A stretch of 64,000 bases of DNA from positions 1 through 64,000 of the forward strand of contig NZ_JBODSD010000007.1 of NCBI RefSeq assembly GCF_050632745.1, in the 5' to 3' direction. Shown here one piece after another: positions 50,612 through 59,264 of this stretch (position 1 is the first letter of the stretch; each line of letters begins with the position of its first letter). The notes beneath the pieces are model-generated. The model was given only the letters and a program-made list of their open reading frames with translations, was not told where the DNA came from and searched no databases. This stretch comes from Mumia sp050632745 (lineage in GTDB: Bacteria > Actinomycetota > Actinomycetes > Propionibacteriales > Nocardioidaceae). The position numbers and the translations under genes were made by a program.

Positions 50612-51777
50612 TGCGCGACACCGTGGCGCTCGACACCGTGTCGCTCGACGCCGTGCTCCTCGACATCGAACGTCTCGTCCGGTGCGAGTCGCCGTCGGAC
50701 GACCTCGCCGCCGTCGCTCGCAGCGCCGAGGTCGTCGCGGAGATCGGGACCCGGCTCCTCGGCGTCGCGCCGGAGACGATCGTGGTCGAGGGCTGCACCC
50801 ACCTGCGGTGGCGCTTCGGCGCGGTGCCCCGGGTGCTGCTGCTGGCGCACCACGACACCGTGTGGCCGGTCGGCTCGCTCGAGACCCACCCGTACGAGGT
50901 GCGCGACGGCGTGATGCGAGGCCCGGGCTGCTTCGACATGCTGACCGGCCTGGTGATGGCGCTCCATGCGGTCGCCGCACTCGACGACCGCGACGGCATC
51001 ACGCTGCTCGTCACCGGTGACGAAGAGCTCGGCTCGCCGACGTCGCGTGCGCTGATCGAGGAGGAGGCCCGCGGATGCGCGGGAGCGCTCGTGCTCGAGG
51101 CGTCGGCCGACGGCGGCGCGCTCAAGACCGAGCGCAAGGGGGTCTCCCTGTACGAGCTGGTCGTGGAGGGACGTGCGGCGCACGCGGGGCTCGAGCCGGA
51201 GAAGGGCGTCAACGCGGCGGTCGAGGTCGCGCACCAGGTCCTCGCGGTAGCGGCGATGGGCGACTCGGCGGCGGGCACGACGGTGACCCCGACCGTGGTC
51301 CGCGCCGGCACGACGACCAACACTGTCGCTGCGGGCGGGTCGATCGCGATCGACGTCCGGGTGCGCACGGTCGCCGAGCAGGACCGCGTCGACCGGGCGG
51401 TGCACGCGCTCCGGCCCGTGCTCGACGGCGCGCGGATGTCCGTACGTGGCGGGCCCAATCGTCCGCCTCTCGAGGCGACCTCCTCGGCGGCCCTCTTCGC
51501 CCGGGCCTCGCGCATCGCGTCCGGGCTGGGCCTCGCCGCGCCGACGTCGGCAGCCGTCGGCGGGGCGTCGGACGGGAACTTCACCGCCGGGGTCGGCACT
51601 CCGACGCTCGACGGCCTGGGTGCCGTCGGCGGGGGTGCGCACGCCGACGACGAGCACGTCGTCGTCGGGCAGGTCGCCGACCGGACCCGGCTGCTGGCCG
51701 CGCTGGTCGCCGACCTGCTGAAGGACGGCTGCGAGCCGGCGACGCCCGCCCGGCTCGACGAAGGGGTACACGCATGA
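50611..51777 (+). CDS. M20 metallopeptidase (ArgE/CPG2-like, candidate desuccinylase)
   Basis: A 388-residue zinc aminoacylase/peptidase of family M20. Metal and catalytic motifs are LLAHHDTVWP (~89), RGPGCFDMLTG (~110), TGDEELGS (~136), AAHAGLEP (dimerisation-domain His) and GGGAHADDEHV (~347). The family includes N-acyl-amino-acid hydrolases. Because the next two genes are a GNAT and an NSAR-type racemase, the likely role is removal of the succinyl group from N-succinyl-L-amino acids, as in the Geobacillus D-to-L pathway; this is inference. Starts at TGATG overlapping the previous stop by one base. Confidence 0.85.
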   Translation: MRDTVALDTVSLDAVLLDIERLVRCESPSDDLAAVARSAEVVAEIGTRLLGVAPETIVVEGCTHLRWRFGAVPRVLLLAHHDTVWPVGSLETHPYEVRDGVMRGPGCFDMLTGLVMALHAVAALDDRDGITLLVTGDEELGSPTSRALIEEEARGCAGALVLEASADGGALKTERKGVSLYELVVEGRAAHAGLEPEKGVNAAVEVAHQVLAVAAMGDSAAGTTVTPTVVRAGTTTNTVAAGGSIAIDVRVRTVAEQDRVDRAVHALRPVLDGARMSVRGGPNRPPLEATSSAALFARASRIASGLGLAAPTSAAVGGASDGNFTAGVGTPTLDGLGAVGGGAHADDEHVVVGQVADRTRLLAALVADLLKDGCEPATPARLDEGVHA

Positions 51778-52688
51778 CGATGACCAGGCCCGACGACCTC
51801 GCGACGGATCTCGTCCCCGAGACGACGGCCGCGCCCGCCGTCCGCGATGCGATCGAGGCGGCGGGAGCGGCCGCGCGACGCGCCGGCGTCCATGTCCGCC
51901 AGCTCGACAGCAACGCGCAGTTCGCCCAGGTGAGTGCGCTGTTCGAGGTGATCTGGCGCCCGGACGGCACGAGCCTGCCGGTGACCGGCGAGCTGCTGCG
52001 GGCGCTGACGAAGGCGGGCGGGTACGTCGGGGGAGCGTACGACGGCGACGAGCTCGTCGGTGCCTGCATGGGCTTCTTCGCCCCGCCCGCGCAGCGGGCG
52101 ATGCACAGCCACATCGCCGGGGTCTCGCCGCGGATGCGCGGCCGCAACGTCGGTTTCGCCCTCAAGGTGCACCAGCGGGCCTGGTCGCTCGCCCACGAGA
52201 CGACCGAGATCTCGTGGACGTTCGACCCGCTCGTGCGCCGCAACGCGTACTTCAACCTCAGCAAGCTCGCGGCGACCCCCGCGGAGTACCTCGCCAACTT
52301 CTACGGCCCGATGAACGACCGGATCAACGGCAGCGACGACACCGACCGGCTCCTCGTCAGCTGGGACCTCGCGTCGGACCAGGTCGCGGCGGCGTCCGGC
52401 GGACGGCACCCGCTCGCCGACGCCGAGGCGGCACGGGCCGCGCACGCCACCATCGCGGTCGGGGAGTCCCCGACGGGCGCACCGGTCGTACGGCGCGTGC
52501 ACGGGCCGACCGTCCTGGTCGCGGTCCCGTCCGACATCGAGGCGCTCCGCGCAGAGCAGCCCCGCGCCGCGGCGGGATGGCGTACGGCCGTCCGTGACGC
52601 TCTCGGCGGGATGCTCGCCGACGGCGCGCGGATCCGAGGGTTCGACCGCAGCGGCTACTACATCGTGGACAGGGAAGGTTCGTCATGA
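51774..52688 (+). CDS. GNAT-type acyltransferase (COG3375-like, candidate amino-acid N-succinyltransferase)
   Basis: A 304-residue acetyltransferase-like protein. The N-terminal half has the GNAT core (YVGGAYDGDELVGACMGFFAP, then SHIAGVSPRMRGRNVGFALKVHQRAW, with the R-x-x-G-x-G/A-like CoA-binding loop, then WTFDPLVRRNAYFNLSKL). The C-terminal ~100 residues are specific to COG3375-type proteins, often found beside menC/NSAR genes. In the known D-to-L amino-acid route a GNAT N-succinylates the D-amino acid. Overlaps both neighbours by 4 bp (ATGA). Confidence 0.8.
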   Translation: MTMTRPDDLATDLVPETTAAPAVRDAIEAAGAAARRAGVHVRQLDSNAQFAQVSALFEVIWRPDGTSLPVTGELLRALTKAGGYVGGAYDGDELVGACMGFFAPPAQRAMHSHIAGVSPRMRGRNVGFALKVHQRAWSLAHETTEISWTFDPLVRRNAYFNLSKLAATPAEYLANFYGPMNDRINGSDDTDRLLVSWDLASDQVAAASGGRHPLADAEAARAAHATIAVGESPTGAPVVRRVHGPTVLVAVPSDIEALRAEQPRAAAGWRTAVRDALGGMLADGARIRGFDRSGYYIVDREGSS

Positions 52689-53791
52689 AGCTCACCGGAG
52701 TCGAGATCCGGACCATCGCGATGCCCCTCGTGGCGCCGTTCCGGACGTCGTTCGGCACCGAGACCGTCCGAGAGGCGTTGATCCTGCGTGCCGTCACGCC
52801 GGACGGGGAGGGCTGGGGCGAGTGCGTCGCGATGAGCGATCCCCTCTACTCCTCGGAGTACGTCTCGGCCGCCGCTGACGTGCTGCAACGGTTCCTCGTC
52901 CCGGCGCTCGGCCAGGTCGAGGACCTCGACGCCCCCGCCGTCGCTCCGACACTGGCGCCGTTCAAGGGACACCGGATGGCCAAGGCCGCCCTCGAGATGG
53001 CGGTGCTGGATGCGGAGCTGCGAGCGGAGGGGCGGTCGTTCGCACGCGAGCTCGGTGCCGTGCGCGACCGGGTGCCCTGCGGCGTGTCGGTCGGGATCAT
53101 GGACTCGATCCCCGCGCTGCTCGACGCGGTCGCGGGCTATCTCGACGCCGGCTACGTCCGGATCAAGCTCAAGATCCAGCCGGGCTGGGACGTCGAGCCG
53201 GTCCGTGCGGTGCGTGCGCGCTTCGGCGAGGACGTCCTGCTGCAGGTCGACGCCAACACCGCCTACACGGTCGCCGACGCACGCCACCTCGCGCAGCTCG
53301 ACCCGTTCGACCTGCTGCTGATCGAGCAGCCGCTGGACGAGGAGGACGTCCTCGGGCACGCCGAGCTCGCGAGGCAGCTGCGCACGCCGGTGTGCCTCGA
53401 CGAGTCGATCGTGTCGGCGCGTGCGGCGGCCGACGCGATCCGCCTCGGCGCCTGCTCGATCGTGAACGTGAAGCCCGGCCGCGTCGGCGGATACCTCGAG
53501 GCGCGGCGCATCCACGACGTCTGCGCGGCGCACGGCGTCCCAGTGTGGTGCGGCGGGATGCTCGAGACCGGCATCGGGCGCGCGGCGAACCTGGCGCTCG
53601 CCGCGCTCCCGGGATTCACCCTGCCCGGCGACACGTCCGCCTCCGACCGGTACTACCGGACCGACATCACAGAGCCCTTCCAGCTCGACGGGGGCACCCT
53701 CGCGGTGCCGAGCGGGCCGGGCCTGGGGGTCGAGCCGGTCCCCGAGGCCCTCGACGAGGTCACCACCTCCACCACGTGGATCCCGCTCTGA
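52685..53791 (+). CDS. N-succinylamino-acid racemase / o-succinylbenzoate synthase family enolase
   Basis: A 368-residue enolase-superfamily enzyme of the OSBS/NSAR type. The catalytic lysine motif RIKLKIQPG (~162, KxK), the metal-binding DANTAYT (~190), LLIEQPLDEEDVLGH (Glu ~216), CLDESI (Asp/Glu ~241) and VNVKPGRVGG (Lys ~264) are all in the expected order. The C-terminal WCGGMLETGIGRAANLALAALPGFTLPGDTSAS is typical of the low-GC/Deinococcus-type NSAR-OSBS branch. No other menaquinone genes are nearby, so racemisation of N-succinylamino acids is the likelier role. Last gene of the operon; a palindrome follows. Confidence 0.88.
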   Translation: MKLTGVEIRTIAMPLVAPFRTSFGTETVREALILRAVTPDGEGWGECVAMSDPLYSSEYVSAAADVLQRFLVPALGQVEDLDAPAVAPTLAPFKGHRMAKAALEMAVLDAELRAEGRSFARELGAVRDRVPCGVSVGIMDSIPALLDAVAGYLDAGYVRIKLKIQPGWDVEPVRAVRARFGEDVLLQVDANTAYTVADARHLAQLDPFDLLLIEQPLDEEDVLGHAELARQLRTPVCLDESIVSARAAADAIRLGACSIVNVKPGRVGGYLEARRIHDVCAAHGVPVWCGGMLETGIGRAANLALAALPGFTLPGDTSASDRYYRTDITEPFQLDGGTLAVPSGPGLGVEPVPEALDEVTTSTTWIPL

Positions 53792-53803
53792 GCGACCCCT
53801 CTT

Positions 53804-53846
53804 GTCGCGCACGACGAAGCCGTTCTACGGTTTCGTCGTGCGCGAC
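53804..53846. promoter_or_regulatory. 15-bp palindrome between the racemase and PucR genes
   Basis: A perfect 15-bp inverted repeat (53804-53818 with 53832-53846) encloses a 3-bp stem (CCG-ttcta-CGG). It lies 12 nt after the racemase stop and about 38 nt before the next start. It could end the long operon, serve as an operator for the PucR-family regulator, or both. GCACGACGAA from the left arm recurs upstream of the gene at 39257. Confidence 0.55.
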
Positions 53847-53871
53847 GAATCTCTGCAGGGCCACGGGCCAC

Positions 53872-53877
53872 TAGCGT
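53872..53877 (+). promoter_or_regulatory. -10 hexamer TAGCGT of a leaderless transcript
   Basis: TAGCGT lies 7 nt before the GTG at 53885. The identical string ACTAGCGTCCG precedes the GNAT gene at 56766 at the same distance. Confidence 0.5.
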
Positions 53878-53884
53878 CCGTGGC

Positions 53885-55558
53885 GTGCTCGTCCCGGTGA
53901 CCACCAGCCCCAGAGCCAGCCTCGGACGCGTCCTCGAGGACCTCGGCACGACGCTCCTCGACCTCGTGTGCGGCGATCCCGACCGCGTGGACCACATCGG
54001 CGCCGTCGTCATCCACGACCCGCTCGACGAGTCGCTGCCTCCCGGCCGGGCGATGGTCCTCGGCGTCGGCCTGCGCGAGCCCGACGACATCGTGCGCCTC
54101 CTCGACACGCTCGGCGAGCACCGTGCGGCAGGGCTGGTCGTCCGCGCACCGGTCGTCGTCGACGCGGCGTGCGCCGAGGCGGTCGAGCGCTCGGGCGTCG
54201 CGCTCCTCGGGCTCACCCGCGGGGCGTCGTGGGCGCAGCTCGCCGCCATGCTGCGGTCGCTGATCGCCGAGGGCGACGTCGGTGCCGCAGAGCACGAGAC
54301 GCTGGGCGGGATGCCGTCGGGCGACCTGTTCGCCCTCGCCAACGCGATCGCGACGCTGCTCGACGCCCCGGTCACGATCGAGGACCGCAGCTCCCGGGTG
54401 CTCGCGTTCTCCGGTCGGCAGGACGAGGCCGACCCGTCGCGCGTCGAGACGATCCTCGGCCGTCAGGTCCCGCAGCGCTTCACCCGGATCCTCGAGGACC
54501 GCGGCGTGTTCCGCGACCTCTACCGCAGCCAGGAGCCGGTCGTCGTCGAGCCGGTCGACGCGGACGGCGACTTCGCCATCCCGCGGGCCGCGCTCGCGGT
54601 CCGCGCCGGCGACGAGATCCTGGGGTCGATCTGGGCTGCGGTGCGCGAGCCGCTGTCGGCCGAGCGCTCGCAGGCGCTGCAGGACGCGGCGAAGCTGGTG
54701 GCCCTCCACATGCTGCGGCTGCGGGCAGGGGCCGACGTCGAGCGGCGGCTGCGCGCCGACCTGGTGGCGACCGCGCTCGAGGCCGGGGCGGGTTCGGCCG
54801 AGGCGATGGCACGCCTGGGGCTGGCCGACCGGGCGAGCCTGGTCATGGCGCTCGTGCCGCAGGAGTCCGCCGCCGACGAGGGTCCGACGGCCACCCACGC
54901 CCAGCTCGTCGCCGAGCGGCAGCGCCTCGCCGACGCGTTCGCGATGCACCTCAGCGCCGTCTACCCGCGCTCGGCCGCGGCGCTGATCGGGGACGTGACC
55001 TACGGCATCGTCGGTGTCCGCGAGGACCGCCCGGACGCCGAGGAGCGTGCCGTCCACGTCGCCACCGAGTTCCTCGACCGCATCGGGTCCAGCCGGCGGC
55101 TGCTGATCGGCGTCGGCCCGGTCGCGTCCGACCACGTCGCGCTCGCGCGCTCGCGCTCGGGCGCCGACCGTGCGTTGCGCGTCCTCCGCCAGGGGGCCTC
55201 GACCCAGCAGGTCGCGCGGATCACGGACGTGCATGTCGAGGCGCTGCTGATCGAGCTCACCGACCTCGCGGCCGCGCGGGGCGACCAGCTCGCGGGGCCG
55301 GTCGCACGCCTGGTGGAGTACGACGAGAAGCGCGGCGCCCGGCTCGTCGAGACGCTGCGCGCGTGGCTCGACGCGTTCGGTGACGTGATCGCGGCGTCGG
55401 CTGCGGTCTACACCCACCCGAACACCTTCCGCTACCGGCTGCGGCGGCTTGCCGAGGTGGGCGGGTTCGACCTCGGCGATCCGGATGCACGGTTCGCGGC
55501 GATGCTCGAGCTGCGGCTCATGTCCCGGGCTGAGACCCCTCCGGCGGAGGCACCCTGA
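53885..55558 (+). CDS. PucR-family transcriptional regulator
   Basis: A 557-residue regulator. The N-terminal domain (~1-130) has a sensor-like layout, a GAF-like middle (GVALLGLTRGASWAQ; VTIEDRSSRVLAFSG) follows, a GGDEF-like region spans ~370-440, and the C-terminal PucR HTH_30 motif is clear (DVIAASAAVYTHPNTFRYRLRRLAEVGG, ~500). Family members control purine, amino-acid and nitrogen-compound catabolism. Position after the operon and the palindrome suggest it controls the peptide-scavenging genes. The GTG at 53885 has a leaderless -10; GTG 53897 is an alternative. The last 41 bp overlap the convergent molybdoenzyme gene. Confidence 0.85.
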   Translation: MLVPVTTSPRASLGRVLEDLGTTLLDLVCGDPDRVDHIGAVVIHDPLDESLPPGRAMVLGVGLREPDDIVRLLDTLGEHRAAGLVVRAPVVVDAACAEAVERSGVALLGLTRGASWAQLAAMLRSLIAEGDVGAAEHETLGGMPSGDLFALANAIATLLDAPVTIEDRSSRVLAFSGRQDEADPSRVETILGRQVPQRFTRILEDRGVFRDLYRSQEPVVVEPVDADGDFAIPRAALAVRAGDEILGSIWAAVREPLSAERSQALQDAAKLVALHMLRLRAGADVERRLRADLVATALEAGAGSAEAMARLGLADRASLVMALVPQESAADEGPTATHAQLVAERQRLADAFAMHLSAVYPRSAAALIGDVTYGIVGVREDRPDAEERAVHVATEFLDRIGSSRRLLIGVGPVASDHVALARSRSGADRALRVLRQGASTQQVARITDVHVEALLIELTDLAAARGDQLAGPVARLVEYDEKRGARLVETLRAWLDAFGDVIAASAAVYTHPNTFRYRLRRLAEVGGFDLGDPDARFAAMLELRLMSRAETPPAEAP

Positions 55559-56657
55559 CGAGCACGGGGACCCGCTGGACGTGGCTGTTGGCCATGCCCT
55601 GACGGTTCCAGCGCTGGCTGACCGGCTGTGTACGACCGTCGGCGTCCGTCGCCCGCACGCACAGCTCCGTACGGCGCGGGGTGGCGTGCCAGACGAACGA
55701 CCAGCGCTGCCACTCGTACGCCTCTCCGGGCGGGGCGACCTCGGCGTCGGCCCACGAGTCGCCGCCGTCGGTGCTCACCTCGACCCGGGCGATCGGGGCG
55801 TGGCCCGACCAGGCCCGCCCGGTGAGGACGTGCGTGCCCTCGTCGACGACGCGCGTCCGGGTCTGGAAGTCCGGGAACCCGGGCGGCTTCATCAGCGCCC
55901 GCGGCTCGATGCGGGTGACCGGCTCTCCGGGATCGGTGCGGTCCTGCTTGATCCGGTACGCCGTGGCGTTCTGGAACCCGGTGAACACGTGGTCGATCAC
56001 CGTGATCCGGACGAGCCACTTCACGTACGTCATGCCGTACCACCCCGGGACGACCAGGCGCACGGGCGCGCCGTGCTGTGGCGGTAGGGGTTGGCCGTTC
56101 ATCGTGGTGGCGAGGAACGCCTCGTCGCGGGCGACCTCCTCCAGCGACAGCGCCCGCTGGTAGTCCTGCTCGATCCCGCGCTCGACCCCGTGGTCGGCTC
56201 CGGTGAAGACGACCGCCTGAGCCCCGGGGAGGATGCCGGCGCGGTCGAGCAGCGCCGAGAGGCGCACCCCGGACCACTCGGCGGTGCCGACGGCCTCGTC
56301 GAGCCACGGCTGACTGATCGGGCGGGGTGAGGTCCGGGCGCGTCCGTTGCCGGCGCACTCCAGCGTGACGCGCCGGGTGACGCGGTCGGCCTCGCCCAGC
56401 CCCTCCAGCGCCTCGAGGTCCAGGCTCAGAGGGTGGTCGACGTGCCCGTCGATCTCCAGCCGCCAGGTGGCCGGGTCCAGGAGCGGGATGTCGTAGTGCA
56501 CGAGCACGTAGTGCAGGCCTGGCGGAGTCACATCCAGGTCGAGCATCTCCAGCGGCATGCCGTGGTTACGGGTCGCCAGGCGCAGCTCGTCCAGCGAGAT
56601 GGCGTCGTCCTCCGCGAGCCGTGCGGGCGGACTCGTACGGTCGTCGATGCTCGTCAT
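55518..56657 (-). CDS. Sulfite-oxidase-family molybdopterin enzyme
   Basis: A 379-residue protein with the oxidoreductase molybdopterin-binding domain (~50-240) and the Mo-co dimerisation Ig-like domain (~260-370). The molybdenum-ligand Cys is in VTLECAGNGR (C101). FTGADHGVERG and HGAPVRLVVPGWYGMTYVKWL are typical of the sulfite oxidase fold. There is no haem domain and no signal peptide, so it is a cytosolic, stand-alone subunit. The electron partner and substrate are unknown. No molybdopterin synthesis genes are nearby. Confidence 0.88.
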   Translation of the reverse strand: MTSIDDRTSPPARLAEDDAISLDELRLATRNHGMPLEMLDLDVTPPGLHYVLVHYDIPLLDPATWRLEIDGHVDHPLSLDLEALEGLGEADRVTRRVTLECAGNGRARTSPRPISQPWLDEAVGTAEWSGVRLSALLDRAGILPGAQAVVFTGADHGVERGIEQDYQRALSLEEVARDEAFLATTMNGQPLPPQHGAPVRLVVPGWYGMTYVKWLVRITVIDHVFTGFQNATAYRIKQDRTDPGEPVTRIEPRALMKPPGFPDFQTRTRVVDEGTHVLTGRAWSGHAPIARVEVSTDGGDSWADAEVAPPGEAYEWQRWSFVWHATPRRTELCVRATDADGRTQPVSQRWNRQGMANSHVQRVPVLVRVPPPEGSQPGT

Positions 56658-56752
56658 GGCGGGCCCCCTCCCCGCCCGGCATATCACCGCTGGACGGTCG
56701 ACGTCCACGGTCGTGCACGCAAACGTCGTCGCCAGCGGTCCGGCCGATCGAC

Positions 56753-56758
56753 TAGCGT
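56753..56758 (+). promoter_or_regulatory. -10 hexamer TAGCGT of a leaderless transcript
   Basis: TAGCGT is 7 nt before the ATG at 56766 with no ribosome site between, matching the promoter of the PucR gene. Confidence 0.5.
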
Positions 56759-56765
56759 CCGCCGC

Positions 56766-57269
56766 ATGACCGTGCACCTGCGACGTCTCGAGCCCGCCGA
56801 CCTCGACGGCGTGGTCGCTCTGTCGCTGCGGGCGTGGGAGCCGGTGTTCGCGTCGATGGCAGCCGTGCTCGGCCCGCGGCTCGACGCGATGGTCAACCCT
56901 GAGTGGCGGACAGGCCAGGCGGCCGCGGTCCGCGCCGTGTGCGAAGAGCGGAGCGCGTACGTGTACGTCGCCGACCTCGGCGGTGACGTGGTCGGGTTCG
57001 CGGCCGTCGCGCTGCACGGCGACGCGGCGCCGGAGCCGGGCAGCGGCGAGATCGAGATGATCGCGGTCGACCCCGAGCACCAACGGTGTGGCGTCGCCCG
57101 GCGCCTCATCGACCACTGCACGGATGTCATGGTCGAGGAGGGGTGCCGGTTCGCGGTCGTCGCGACCGGGGGAGACCCGGGCCACGCGCCGGCACGGGCG
57201 GCGTACGAGGCGGCGGGCTTCACGGGTCTCCCGCTGGTGCGGTACTACAAGGCACTGCCGGCTGGTTGA
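56766..57269 (+). CDS. GNAT-family N-acetyltransferase
   Basis: A 167-residue acetyl-CoA-dependent acetyltransferase. The N-terminus TVHLRRLEPADLDGVVALSLRAWEP, the beta4 strand EIEMIAVDPEHQRCGVARRLIDHCT (CoA loop with QRCGVA, ~106) and the late APARAAYEAAGFTGLPLVRYYKAL are all typical. Cytosolic; acceptor unknown. It is divergent from the molybdoenzyme gene and has a leaderless promoter. Confidence 0.88.
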   Translation: MTVHLRRLEPADLDGVVALSLRAWEPVFASMAAVLGPRLDAMVNPEWRTGQAAAVRAVCEERSAYVYVADLGGDVVGFAAVALHGDAAPEPGSGEIEMIAVDPEHQRCGVARRLIDHCTDVMVEEGCRFAVVATGGDPGHAPARAAYEAAGFTGLPLVRYYKALPAG

Positions 57270-57309
57270 GCGAGGGCCGACGCGGCGGCGCTCGCTCGAC
57301 CAGCGGGTG

Positions 57310-57957
57310 TCACATGTCCCGGTAGCGCTTCGCCTCGCCGATCTTGACCTTGAGCTCGTCGGCGTCGAACGGCGCCACGTATCCCGGGGTGTCGCGCTGG
57401 ATGCGCCACCCCTCGGCCAGCGGCCCGAGGTCGACCACGTCGAATCCGGCGGCGTCGATGAACGCGGCGACGGTCGCCCGCGCCTCGGCGTCGTCGCCGG
57501 CGATCGCGAGGGCGCGGCGGCCCGGGGTGCCGGCCGGCTTGGCGTGCTCGGTGATGTGCGGCGCCGCGATGTGGTTGAAGGCCTTCACGACCTTCGACTC
57601 GGGGAGGTGACGCTGGAGGAGCTCGGAGACGGTGGTCGACTCGTCGTCCAGCTCGGCGATCTGGCCGTCGCGCTGCGGGTAGTAGTTGTTGGTCTCGATC
57701 ACGACCTTGCCCACGAGCGGCGCGACGGGGACGGTCGGGATCGCGGCCAGGGGCGTCGTGACGACCGCGATGTCCGCCGCCTCGGCCGCCTCCTGCGGCG
57801 TGCCGGCGCGGGCCTTCGGGCCGAGCTCGGCGACGAGGTCCTGGAGGGTCTCCGGGCCGCGCGAGTTGCTCAGCACGACGTCGTATCCCTGGGCGATGGC
57901 CACACGCGCCAGCTGGCTGCCGATGTGACCGGAACCGATGAGTCCGATGGTGGTCAT
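57310..57957 (-). CDS. NADP-binding oxidoreductase (F420:NADP oxidoreductase-like)
   Basis: A 215-residue Rossmann-fold protein of the NAD-binding F420_oxidored family. The nucleotide-binding motif is IGLIGSGHIGSQLARVAIAQGYDVVLSNSRG (~4-34, GxGxxG). VIETNNYYPQRDG and KVVKAFNHIAAPHI (~125) are typical of the FNO-like/proC-like family. FNO enzymes pass hydride between F420 and NADP; many actinobacterial relatives are unassigned. The ribosome site is weak. Alone between two unrelated genes. Confidence 0.82.
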   Translation of the reverse strand: MTTIGLIGSGHIGSQLARVAIAQGYDVVLSNSRGPETLQDLVAELGPKARAGTPQEAAEAADIAVVTTPLAAIPTVPVAPLVGKVVIETNNYYPQRDGQIAELDDESTTVSELLQRHLPESKVVKAFNHIAAPHITEHAKPAGTPGRRALAIAGDDAEARATVAAFIDAAGFDVVDLGPLAEGWRIQRDTPGYVAPFDADELKVKIGEAKRYRDM

Positions 57958-58000
57958 GGAGGCGGGCAACTCCCCGCGGCCGGGTCGTATTCCGTCCGGG

Positions 58001-58351
58001 TCAGGACGCGAGGTGCAGGCGCCGCCCGGTGGGACCGTCGCCACGGACGATGCGCACGGCGCCGCCGGCGGCCTTGGTGCGCGGGACGTCGAAGAGGACC
58101 GAGACGTGCTCCCTGGCGTACGGCGCGACGACGACCTCGTCCGCGGGCCACAGCGCGGGATCGGCGGGCTCGTGCTGGGTGCCGTCCGCCGCGAGGAACA
58201 CCGCCGGCACGACCGAGACCGCAACCGGGCTGTCCCCGCGGTTGCTCACCTCGACGTCCGCCACCACGAAGACGTGGTTGGGGCTGGGGCGGCGCCCGTC
58301 GATGGTCCGCCGCACTGCTGAGCCGACGACGGTCAGGTCGATGCCGTACAC
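58001..58351 (-). CDS. Small Ig-like (DUF4352-type) protein
   Basis: A 116-residue beta-rich protein. The pattern HVFVVADVEVSNRGDSPVAVSVVPAVFLAADGTQ followed by VVVAPYAREHVSVLFDVPRT resembles the DUF4352 telomeric-repeat-factor-2-like Ig fold, which is usually attached to a lipoprotein anchor. No signal peptide or lipobox is seen here, so a cytosolic location or a wrong start is possible. GTG start with AAGGAG 7 nt upstream. Function unknown. Confidence 0.65.
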   Translation of the reverse strand: MYGIDLTVVGSAVRRTIDGRRPSPNHVFVVADVEVSNRGDSPVAVSVVPAVFLAADGTQHEPADPALWPADEVVVAPYAREHVSVLFDVPRTKAAGGAVRIVRGDGPTGRRLHLAS

Positions 58352-58489
58352 GCTCGTGCTCCTTCGCTCGAGACTTGCGCAGCACGCGTCCGAGAACGTG
58401 CCGCTCCTTCACTTGTACAACGTCCGGGGGTCGCGCACATGACGCGGGTCCGGCGTGTGAAACCGGTCATAGTGGTCAGCGGAGCGGCG

Positions 58490-59053
58490 TCACGGGACGA
58501 GGAACTGGAAGGGCGCCGGCTGCAGCGTCGTCGCGGTCCCGATCGCATAGGTCCACACCACGAGCTCGCCGGGGTCGCACGAGATCCGCGACGTGCTGCG
58601 GTCGGGATTGATCGCGACGACGGTCCGGTCCGCGCTCGTGACGACGGCCGAGACGAGCCGCGACTGGGCGATCGGCGTACGGAAGGTGACGCAGTACGCG
58701 CCGCCGGCGACGCCGGTCGGACGGGCCGCCAGGACGTTCGGCGACCCCGACACCAAGGCGCCGGACGCCGAGACGAACCCGTACGCCGTGGCGGTGCCTG
58801 CCGGACCGCGGGCACCGGTCGCTCCGCGAGCACCCTGCGGACCACGGACGGCGACCCTCTTCTTCTTCGCGCCCTTCGGGCACCTGCTCTTGGCCGAGGC
58901 CCCGACCACGACGTTCTTCTTGGTGAGGCAGACCTTGACGCCGGCGGATCCGGCGCTGACGCGGACCCCGTCGGTGGCGACGGCGGTGCTTGCGCCGATG
59001 ACGGCGACGCCGACGGTGGCGGCAGCGGTGACGAGGACAGGACGTGCGCGCAT
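58490..59053 (-). CDS. Exported protein with a short collagen-like Gly-X-Y segment
   Basis: A 187-residue secreted protein. Signal peptide (~1-28), a basic region with two Cys residues (CLTKKN and CPKGAKKKR), then five to six GXY triplets (GPQGARGATGARGPAG, ~70-85), then a beta-rich C-terminal domain with two Cys (AYCVTF and ISCDPG). Similar short GXY-containing exported proteins are common in high-GC actinobacteria and may form trimers. AGGAG is 7 nt before the ATG. Function unknown. Confidence 0.75.
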   Translation of the reverse strand: MRARPVLVTAAATVGVAVIGASTAVATDGVRVSAGSAGVKVCLTKKNVVVGASAKSRCPKGAKKKRVAVRGPQGARGATGARGPAGTATAYGFVSASGALVSGSPNVLAARPTGVAGGAYCVTFRTPIAQSRLVSAVVTSADRTVVAINPDRSTSRISCDPGELVVWTYAIGTATTLQPAPFQFLVP

Positions 59054-59264
59054 GGAGGCTCCTGGAGGAGGGCGGGACGGAGGCCGGCCCCGAGCCGCCG
59101 GTGGCTCATTCTTGCGATTCCGGGGGTCGCGGGGCTTCCGGCTGGCTGCCCGAGCCGCGAGACGTCGTGACGGTGTCGCAATCGTGCCGATCAGAACTCT
59201 CCACCTGCACGTCGTCTTTGCCTACCGTCCTGGGGACGTGAACACGACGTGAACGGAGGACGGG

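Noticed and set aside
52685..53791. Menaquinone-specific o-succinylbenzoate synthase (menC)
   Set aside because: No other menaquinone gene is near and the M20-GNAT-racemase trio points to N-succinylamino-acid racemisation; dual activity remains possible.
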